64,000 nucleotides of DNA from JAGRKR01 sp041397725 (GTDB lineage: Bacteria; Pseudomonadota; Alphaproteobacteria; Rhizobiales; Hyphomicrobiaceae), in assembly GCA_041397725.1 (NCBI GenBank), contig JAWKVZ010000001.1:1116001-1180000 (forward strand), in the 5' to 3' direction. Position 1 is the stretch's first letter. The number at the start of each line of letters is the position of its first letter. The position numbers and the translations under genes are program-made. This document shows, piece by piece, positions 58,441-64,000 of this stretch. The notes beneath the pieces are model-generated. The model made no database searches. It was given only the letters and a program-made list of their open reading frames with translations, and had not been told where the DNA came from.

Positions 58441-59613
58441 ATGTCCCTGTCGACCGACCCCGTTGCTTTGACCGAGGCACTGGTGCGCTGCCCGAGCGTC
58501 ACGCCCGAGGAAGGCGGCGCCTTGACATTCATGGAGCGGGAGCTCGCGGGGGCCGGCTTCGCCTGCCAGCGGCTGACCATGACCGAGCCCGGCACGCCGG
58601 ACGTTGAGAACCTCTATGCCCGACTGGGCACGGGAAAGCCGCATCTGTGCTTCGCCGGCCATACCGATGTCGTGCCGGTCGGCGACGAGCGACGCTGGAG
58701 TCATCCACCTTTCGCCGCCGTGATCGAGGGCGGGTTCCTCTATGGTCGCGGCGCCGTGGACATGAAGGGCGCGATCGCCTGTTTCATGGCGGCAACGGCC
58801 CGCCATCTCGCCAGGACGGGGCGGCTCGAGCAGGGCTCGCTGTCGTTTCTCATCACTGGCGACGAGGAGGGGCCGTCCATCAACGGCACCATGAAGGTTC
58901 TGGAGTGGATGCATGAGACGGGAGAGGTGCTTGACGCCTGTCTGGTCGGCGAGCCAACCTGTCCGGACGCGCTCGGCGACGAGATCAAGATAGGCCGTCG
59001 CGGCAGCCTGAGCGGCGAGATCGTCGTCGAAGGCAAGCAGGGGCACGTTGCCTATCCGCGCCTTACGGACAATCCGGTTCCGAAGCTCGCCCGCATCATC
59101 GACCGGCTCTCCGCCGTGCGACTCGACCAGGGCAACGCCCATTTCGAGCCCTCGAACCTCGAGGTGACCGTCGTGAGCGTGCCGAATTCCGTCACGAACG
59201 TCGTCCCCGCCGAGGCTCGCGCGCGCTTCAACATCCGCTACAACACCGAGTGGACGCGGCCGCGGCTGGAAGACCTCGTGACGAAGCTCGTGGCCGAGGC
59301 GGCGCGCGAGGTTTCCGCGCATTACACACTGGGCTTCTCGGGGACGGGCGACGTGTTCCTGACCAAGCCTGGCGTGCTGGTCGACACCATGGTGGCGGCT
59401 GTCGAAGCGGAGCTGGGGCGCAGGCCGAATCTCACCACGGGCGGCGGCACCTCGGACGCGAGGTTCATCCAGGCCTATTGTCCGGTGATCGAGTTTGGCC
59501 TCGTCAACACGACCATCCACGCTATCGACGAGCGCGTGTCTGTCGCCGATCTCGAGCGGCTGACGCAAATCTATGAGCGTTTCATCGCCGGCTATTTCGC
59601 GATGGCCGGCTGA
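58441..59613 (+). CDS. dapE: Succinyl-diaminopimelate desuccinylase
   Basis: A 390-residue M20 zinc peptidase-family enzyme of lysine and peptidoglycan diaminopimelate synthesis. Metal and catalytic motifs are FAGHTDVVPVGD, GRGAVDMKGAIACFMAA and ITGDEEGPSINGT; GGGTSDARFI and the C-terminal NTTIHAIDE complete the site. ATG at 58441 matches the family start. Its frame stays open far upstream through glcF, but that part is a shadow. Ends 6 bases before the end of mutY on the other strand. Confidence 0.95.
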   Translation: MSLSTDPVALTEALVRCPSVTPEEGGALTFMERELAGAGFACQRLTMTEPGTPDVENLYARLGTGKPHLCFAGHTDVVPVGDERRWSHPPFAAVIEGGFLYGRGAVDMKGAIACFMAATARHLARTGRLEQGSLSFLITGDEEGPSINGTMKVLEWMHETGEVLDACLVGEPTCPDALGDEIKIGRRGSLSGEIVVEGKQGHVAYPRLTDNPVPKLARIIDRLSAVRLDQGNAHFEPSNLEVTVVSVPNSVTNVVPAEARARFNIRYNTEWTRPRLEDLVTKLVAEAAREVSAHYTLGFSGTGDVFLTKPGVLVDTMVAAVEAELGRRPNLTTGGGTSDARFIQAYCPVIEFGLVNTTIHAIDERVSVADLERLTQIYERFIAGYFAMAG

Positions 59614-59619
59614 CCCGCG

Positions 59620-60738
59620 TCACTCCGTCATGTCGAGAGCGTGCTGGATGACTTTGCGCATGACGCTCGGCAGCGCCTCGGCGTGGAGGTCGCGGCGATG
59701 CGCCCAGCGGCAGCGCGAGGCGTCGGCCCAGAACGTCAGTGCGGCGTCGGCCGGCACGATCGCGCGATAGATCAGAAGCTCAAGCCGGAAATGCGTGAAG
59801 GTGTGATGGACCGCGCTCGGCAGCGGCCACCAGTCGCCGCGCACAGGCGCCAGGCGCAGGGCCTCGTCGGCGGCCGGCCACTCCTCCGTCCAATCGGTCG
59901 ACGGGACCTCCATCATGCGCGCCAGCAGCCCCTGCTCCGGGCGTCTGCGTAGCAGGACGAGGCCGTCCTCCCGCAAGGCCAGAAAGGCCACACCGAAACG
60001 TGTCGGTCGCTCGGCCTTGATGCTCCGGGCCGGCAGGCGGGCGGCGCTGCCCTCGGCCCTGGCGCGACAGGCGTGGCGCAGCGGGCACATCATGCAGGAC
60101 GGTCGCTTGGGCGAGCAAACGGTGGCGCCCAGATCCATCATGGCCTGGGCGAAGTCACCGGCGCGCAGCGTCGGCGTCATGGTGGCGGCGAGCTGGCGCA
60201 GTGCCGGCTTGGCTTCCGGCAGCGGCGTCTCGACGCCGAACAGGCGGGCGACGACCCGCTCGATGTTGCCGTCGACCGGGGTCGCCACTTCGCCGAAGGC
60301 GATGGAGGCGATCGCGGCCGCGGTATAGGGACCGACGCCTGGAAGCTCCAGCAGCGCGCGCTCGGTGGCCGGGAAGCGGCCGCCGTAGCGCTCGACGACG
60401 AGCTTGGCCGTGCGATGCAGGTTGCGTGCCCGTGAGTAGTAACCGAGGCCTGCCCAAGCGGCGAGGATGTCGTCCTCCGTTGCCGCAGCCAGATCGGCAA
60501 CGGTCGGCCACTTCGACAGGAAGCGATGGTAATAGGGGATGACGGCCTTGACGGTCGTCTGCTGGAGCATGATCTCCGACAGCCAGACGCGGTAGGGGTC
60601 GGACGCCTCGCCCGGATGCGCACGCCATGGCAGCTCGCGGCGCTCGCGATCGTACCAGTCGAGCAGACACGAGGCCAACCCCTCGTTCTCGCTCGCATTT
60701 TCCCGTGGAATTCTCGCAACAGCCGTCACGTGATCCAC
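59620..60738 (-). CDS. mutY: A/G-specific adenine DNA glycosylase MutY
   Basis: About 372 residues; removes adenine opposite 8-oxoguanine. SEIMLQQTTV holds the catalytic Glu, LPGVGPYTAAAIASIAFG is the helix-hairpin-helix and DGNIERVVARLFGV has the catalytic Asp. The Fe-S ligands C-x6-C-x2-C-x5-C read CSPKRPSCMMCPLRHAC. A C-terminal NUDIX-like 8-oxoG recognition domain follows (about 235-372). The start is probably GTG at 60738 or 60729; the extension to 60849 overlaps the divergent promoter. Confidence 0.94.
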   Translation of the reverse strand: MDHVTAVARIPRENASENEGLASCLLDWYDRERRELPWRAHPGEASDPYRVWLSEIMLQQTTVKAVIPYYHRFLSKWPTVADLAAATEDDILAAWAGLGYYSRARNLHRTAKLVVERYGGRFPATERALLELPGVGPYTAAAIASIAFGEVATPVDGNIERVVARLFGVETPLPEAKPALRQLAATMTPTLRAGDFAQAMMDLGATVCSPKRPSCMMCPLRHACRARAEGSAARLPARSIKAERPTRFGVAFLALREDGLVLLRRRPEQGLLARMMEVPSTDWTEEWPAADEALRLAPVRGDWWPLPSAVHHTFTHFRLELLIYRAIVPADAALTFWADASRCRWAHRRDLHAEALPSVMRKVIQHALDMTE

Positions 60739-60817
60739 CCTGCTTTCCGCGAATCGTCCACTGTATGCTAGCCGGAAATTACGCACCTGCAGCACGGCCG
60801 TCTGCCGGGAGTGAGAC

Positions 60818-61372
60818 TTGTCACCATCAAACAGGCGTTCAGCAGGCACATTCCGCGCTTTCGGCAGCTACGTGCCGAAGGTGACGGCGAAGTGCTTCGA
60901 GCGCCACGGCTTCCATCTGGTGGAGATCATTCTCAACTGGCCGGCGATCGTCGGTCGCTCGCTCGCGCGCCATACGGTTCCCTATCGCCTGCGCTGGCCA
61001 CGCCGGGCCGAGGTCGCGGAGGACGCGGACGAGACGGAGCGCCGCCGGCCGCAGAAGACCAGCCTCGAGGTCTGGGTGGCCGACGGCCGCGCCCTCGATG
61101 TGCAATACAGCTCGGCCGCCATCCTCGACCGCATCAATCGCTATTTCGGCTACCGGGCCGTGACGGAGCTGCGCGTGTTGCAGGGCCCGCTGCCGCCTGT
61201 CGAGGAGCCTGTTCCCATCCGCGCGACGACGGCAGCCCCGGCCCTGGAGCGCGCCGTCGACGCCGAAGTGCCGGATATCGCCGACGAGGCCCTGCGCAAG
61301 GCGCTGGTGCGGCTCGGCGCCAGTGTGCGGGCCAGACGCAACGCGGGCGGGGGCTCGTCGGCGGCTGGCTGA
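60818..61372 (+). CDS. DUF721 protein, DciA-type helicase loader candidate
   Basis: A 184-residue protein with the DUF721 domain: HLVEIILNWPAIVGRSLARH, LEVWVADGRALDVQYSSA and ILDRINRYFGYRAV. DUF721 proteins of the DciA type load or assist the replicative helicase DnaB in bacteria lacking DnaC. The mutY-DUF721-dsbA-smc order is common in Hyphomicrobiales. The start is TTG at 60818 with GGGAG upstream. The C-terminal region from residue 120 is low in complexity and probably disordered, as is often so in alphaproteobacterial DciA. Confidence 0.85.
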   Translation: MSPSNRRSAGTFRAFGSYVPKVTAKCFERHGFHLVEIILNWPAIVGRSLARHTVPYRLRWPRRAEVAEDADETERRRPQKTSLEVWVADGRALDVQYSSAAILDRINRYFGYRAVTELRVLQGPLPPVEEPVPIRATTAAPALERAVDAEVPDIADEALRKALVRLGASVRARRNAGGGSSAAG

Positions 61373-61567
61373 GCGACGGCGAATTCCCCGCTGTCCTGTC
61401 ACGCGGAATTGCCTTAATGCGGGACGGCAAGCCATGTTAAAGAATGGCGCGGCGGTGATCGGGGCCGGGCTGAGCCCGGCGCGAGCGGTCGGCGGTCGCC
61501 ATTGGACACAGGTCCGCGATCGGGCCTTGGACCGGAAGATCTTCCAGCGCCAGAGCAGGAGGGATAC

Positions 61568-62275
61568 GTGAGCGAGTGGACTGAACGTGGAGTGGCGCGG
61601 TCTCTGGCCCGCCGGGTCGCAGGGCTCAAGGGACGCGTGCTTGCGGCTCTGCTCGCGGCCGCTGTCGTGGCGCCGCTCGGGGCGAGCAGCGAGGCTCTTG
61701 CCCAGAGGCGGTCGGATGCGCCCGTCGATGTCGCCAAGCTCATGGCGCCGGGCAAGCTGCCGGATATGAGCATCGGCAAGGCGGACGCCCCGGTAACGAT
61801 CGTCGAGTACGCCTCGCTGAGCTGTGGCCACTGTGCGCAGTTCCACAAGGCCGTGCTGCCGGAGATCAAGAAGAAGTACATCGACACCGGCAAGGCGCGG
61901 CTCATCTTCCGCGACTATCCGCATAACGACCAGGGTGCCGCCGGCCATATGCTGGCGCGCTGCGCCGGCCCGGAGAAGTACTTCGCCGTGACGGATGCCC
62001 TGTTCAAGACCCAGTCGAGCTGGGCTTTCAGCGAAGATGTGGTCAAGGCGCTGTTCGTCGTCGCCAAGCAGGTCGGCTTCACCGAGGAGAGCTACAACAA
62101 GTGCCTGCGCGATCAGGCCCTTCTCGACAAGCTCGAGGCGGATCGCAAGCATGCCGGCGAGGTGTTCGGCGTGAATGCGACGCCGACCTTCTTCATCAAC
62201 GGCAAGCGGCTCGTCCGCAACCCGACGATCGGCGAGTTCACGAAGATGATCGACCCTCTTCTCGAGAAGAAGTGA
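61568..62275 (+). CDS. DsbA-family thiol-disulfide oxidoreductase
   Basis: A 235-residue periplasmic protein: N-terminal signal or anchor (about 22-45, ending EALAQ), a thioredoxin-fold domain with active site CGHC in SLSCGHCAQFHKAVLPE and cis-Pro loop NATPTFFINGKRL. It is of the short DsbA/thioredoxin_4 type seen in Alphaproteobacteria, oxidising cysteines of exported proteins or reducing them, with the partner unknown. GTG at 61568 has AGGAGGG at good distance. Confidence 0.9.
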   Translation: MSEWTERGVARSLARRVAGLKGRVLAALLAAAVVAPLGASSEALAQRRSDAPVDVAKLMAPGKLPDMSIGKADAPVTIVEYASLSCGHCAQFHKAVLPEIKKKYIDTGKARLIFRDYPHNDQGAAGHMLARCAGPEKYFAVTDALFKTQSSWAFSEDVVKALFVVAKQVGFTEESYNKCLRDQALLDKLEADRKHAGEVFGVNATPTFFINGKRLVRNPTIGEFTKMIDPLLEKK

Positions 62276-62302
62276 GGCGGAGCGCTGACTTTTCCAACGC
62301 CC

Positions 62303-63112
62303 GTGCATGAGCAGATCCATTCGCGCCGGCGACTACCGGCGCGATCGCTGCGTATGGTCGCCGTGCTCGCCGCGGCGGCTCTGCTGGCGGCGTGCTCTGG
62401 CGCTGCTGTCGACCCGGCGGCGTCTCCAGGACCGGTAACTTCGAGCCTGCTGCCCTCCACGGCGCCGGCGAAGAGGGCGTTCGATCCGTTCCGGCAGGAC
62501 GGTGGCACGCCGGCTGCCGCGCGCGAGGTCATTGCCAATCCGACGCTGGCCGAGGTCATGAAGGCCGGCCCGCTCGGGGAGCGGTCGCTAGGACGCGCGG
62601 ATGCGCCCGTCACCATCATCAAGTATGCCTCCCTGACGTGCCCCTACTGCCGCCAGTTCCAGATCGAGACCTTTCCGAAGCTCAAGCGCGAGTTCATCGA
62701 TACGGGCAAGGTGCGGCTCATCCTGCGCGAGTTTCCGATCGGCTTCGCTTCAGGCGCAGCGACGATCGCACTCAGGTGCGCGCCGCCGGAGAAGTATTTC
62801 GCGCTTTACGAGCTCTACCTGCGCCAGCAGAGACGCTGGGTTGCGCAGGAGGTGCGGCTCGACGCGATCTACGCCGTCGCGGCTCAGACGGGGATGACCC
62901 GTGCGCAGTTTGACAGTTGTCGCCAGAATCAAGGCATGATCGCCGGATTGAAGTGGATCAAGGACCGTGGACGGCAGCTCGGGGTGATCGGCACGCCGAA
63001 CTTCTTCGTCAACGGTAAACTGGTGAAATCCGTGCTGACGATGCCGGAGATCCGCAAGATGGTGCAGGCCGAGCTGGCACGGCCGGTTGCCTCGACGGCG
63101 CGACCCCGCTAG
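62303..63112 (+). CDS. DsbA-like thioredoxin-fold lipoprotein
   Basis: A 269-residue second DsbA-like protein 27 bases after the first. LLAACSG near residues 27-33 is a lipobox, so it is probably a lipoprotein; a Pro/Ala-rich linker leads to the thioredoxin domain with CPYC in SLTCPYCRQFQIETFPK and cis-Pro loop IGTPNFFVNGK. It is a paralogue of its neighbour with a different active-site dipeptide (PY against GH), which implies a different redox potential. The start is GTG at 62303, or ATG at 62354, which would leave a signal lacking positive charge. Confidence 0.85.
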   Translation: MHEQIHSRRRLPARSLRMVAVLAAAALLAACSGAAVDPAASPGPVTSSLLPSTAPAKRAFDPFRQDGGTPAAAREVIANPTLAEVMKAGPLGERSLGRADAPVTIIKYASLTCPYCRQFQIETFPKLKREFIDTGKVRLILREFPIGFASGAATIALRCAPPEKYFALYELYLRQQRRWVAQEVRLDAIYAVAAQTGMTRAQFDSCRQNQGMIAGLKWIKDRGRQLGVIGTPNFFVNGKLVKSVLTMPEIRKMVQAELARPVASTARPR

Positions 63113-63221
63113 AGGGGGAGCGGCTGCCGCCGACCCGCGCAGCCCTCGTTCCGAGTTGAGTTCCATTGGTCAAGTCGGCACTGAGCGTGCACGCGCTGTA
63201 GGCGCGACGGGAGATGGCACG

Positions 63222-64000
63222 TTGAAAATTTCGCGCTTGCGCCTCCTCGGCTTCAAATCGTTCGTCGATCCGACGGAGCTCGTGATCGAGCAGGGGCTGA
63301 CCGGCGTCGTCGGACCGAACGGCTGCGGCAAGTCCAACCTCCTCGAGGCCCTGCGCTGGGTCATGGGCGAGACCTCGCACAAGAGCATGCGCGCCTCGGC
63401 CATGGACGACGTGATCTTCTCCGGCAGCCAGACGCGCCCGGCGCGCAACTCGGCCGAGGTCACGATGTTCCTCGACAACAGCGCCCGCCGCGCGCCCGCC
63501 GAGTACAACGACGACGATACCGTGGAGATCACGCGGCGCATCGAGCGCGAGGCCGGGTCCGCCTACCGCATCAACGGTCGCGACGCCCGGGCGCGTGACG
63601 TCCGCATTCTGTTCGAGGACGCCGCCACGGGCGCGCGTTCGCCCGCACTGGTGCGTCAGGGGCAGATCGGCGAGATCGTCAACGCCAAGCCGGAGGCGCG
63701 CCGCCGCATACTCGAGGATGCCGCCGGCATCGCCGGGCTGCACAGCCGCCGGCACGAGGCCGAGCTGCGCCTCAAGGCGGCCGACGCCAATCTGCTGCGC
63801 CTGAGGGACGTGCTCGGCCAGCTCGGCTCGCAGCTCGAGAGCCTCAAGCGACAGGCGCGTTCCGCCCGCCGCTACAAGGAGATTTCCGGCGAGATCCGGC
63901 GGCTCGAGGCCATTCTCCTGCACTTGGCATGGGCCGAGGCGCAGGGGCAGGTCGACGCCGAGGAGCGGGCGCTGGCGGAGGCCCAGGCGCACCTCGGCGC
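63222..64000 (+). CDS. smc: Chromosome segregation SMC protein, N-terminal part, cut by the window edge
   Basis: The first 259 codons of an SMC ATPase. LRLLGFKSFVDPTELVIE opens the head, Walker A is VGPNGCGKSNLLEAL, and LVRQGQIGEIVNAKPEARR with ILEDAAGIAGLHSRRHEAEL leads into the coiled coil from about residue 170. SMC compacts and separates chromosomes with ScpA/ScpB. The start is TTG at 63222, preceded by GGGAG; this matches the usual MKIxRLRLxGFKSF N-terminus. The frame is open to the end of the window. Confidence 0.95.
   Translation, partial: MKISRLRLLGFKSFVDPTELVIEQGLTGVVGPNGCGKSNLLEALRWVMGETSHKSMRASAMDDVIFSGSQTRPARNSAEVTMFLDNSARRAPAEYNDDDTVEITRRIEREAGSAYRINGRDARARDVRILFEDAATGARSPALVRQGQIGEIVNAKPEARRRILEDAAGIAGLHSRRHEAELRLKAADANLLRLRDVLGQLGSQLESLKRQARSARRYKEISGEIRRLEAILLHLAWAEAQGQVDAEERALAEAQAHLG

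Noticed and set aside
57142..59613. An 823-codon open frame apparently joining sequence under glcF to dapE
   Set aside because: The first 1.3 kb is the +1 shadow of glcF, with Arg/Pro/Ala-rich composition; dapE has its own start at 58441 with the normal N-terminus.
1..64000. CRISPR arrays, prophage or a large genomic island
   Set aside because: No regularly spaced repeats, no phage structural or integrase genes, and coding composition is uniform apart from the short IS remnant.

Overview
The window is high-GC chromosomal DNA of an alphaproteobacterium, most probably a member of the Hyphomicrobiales (Rhizobiales). Support comes from the gene order rimP-nusA-ylxR-infB-rbfA-truB-rpsO-pnp, the order mutY-DUF721-dsbA-smc, a plant-type glutamate-cysteine ligase, a phasin, and a tRNA-His with the alphaproteobacterial signature (A73, G1:U72, no G-1). 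The genus cannot be fixed from the sequence. No prophage, CRISPR array or rRNA was seen.

Layout. 1-3090: a nitric-oxide response patch (hemerythrin repair protein, NsrR-type repressor, small PAS protein), then a decayed IS3-family transposase and a small membrane protein. 3466-9205: tRNA-His, phasin, and a DUF547 / TVP38 membrane protein / disulfide oxidoreductase / histidine kinase row. 9400-21395: the translation and RNA-decay superoperon (rimP to pnp, with a YcxB-like gene and an SH3 protein inserted), followed by a PanE-like reductase. 21548-34800: an accessory metabolic block. On the minus strand it holds an adenosylcobalamin mutase (S subunit, MutL-type reactivase, E subunit), an RraA-type aldolase, a complete TRAP transporter and an MFS carrier; on the plus strand, a class III CoA-transferase and malic enzyme. 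35148-38846: gshA, a TIR-transmembrane protein and glutaryl-CoA dehydrogenase. 39573-44610: a TetR-controlled RND efflux operon. 45440-48699: a tungstate ABC importer with a divergent HTH/binding-protein regulator. 49250-58414: lutABC-type and glcDEF-type lactate/glycolate oxidation operons around a cytochrome c and a LysR regulator. 58441-64000: dapE, mutY, DUF721 (DciA), two DsbA-like proteins and the start of smc.

The strongest lead is the B12 mutase. Its S subunit looks like an ordinary glutamate mutase cobalamin subunit. Its E subunit aligns without gaps (from memory) to clostridial GlmE, but the residues that hold the amino group and one carboxylate of glutamate (R149, H150, E171) are Leu, Ser and Leu, while R66, R100, N123, Y177 and Y181 are kept. 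With no methylaspartate ammonia-lyase nearby, but an aldolase, a TRAP importer, a CoA-transferase and malic enzyme beside it, this could be a mutase for a different dicarboxylate and the core of an undescribed uptake-and-breakdown route.

Secondary leads are two possible small RNAs with intrinsic terminators (34804-34905 minus, 39240-39368 plus), a near-palindromic pair of DnaA boxes at 34951-34977, the DUF547-TVP38-oxidoreductase module, a TIR protein with four membrane segments, and a 70-residue secreted protein whose six cysteines are spaced in mirror symmetry. All reading was by eye; no searches were run, and comparisons with named proteins rest on remembered family knowledge.
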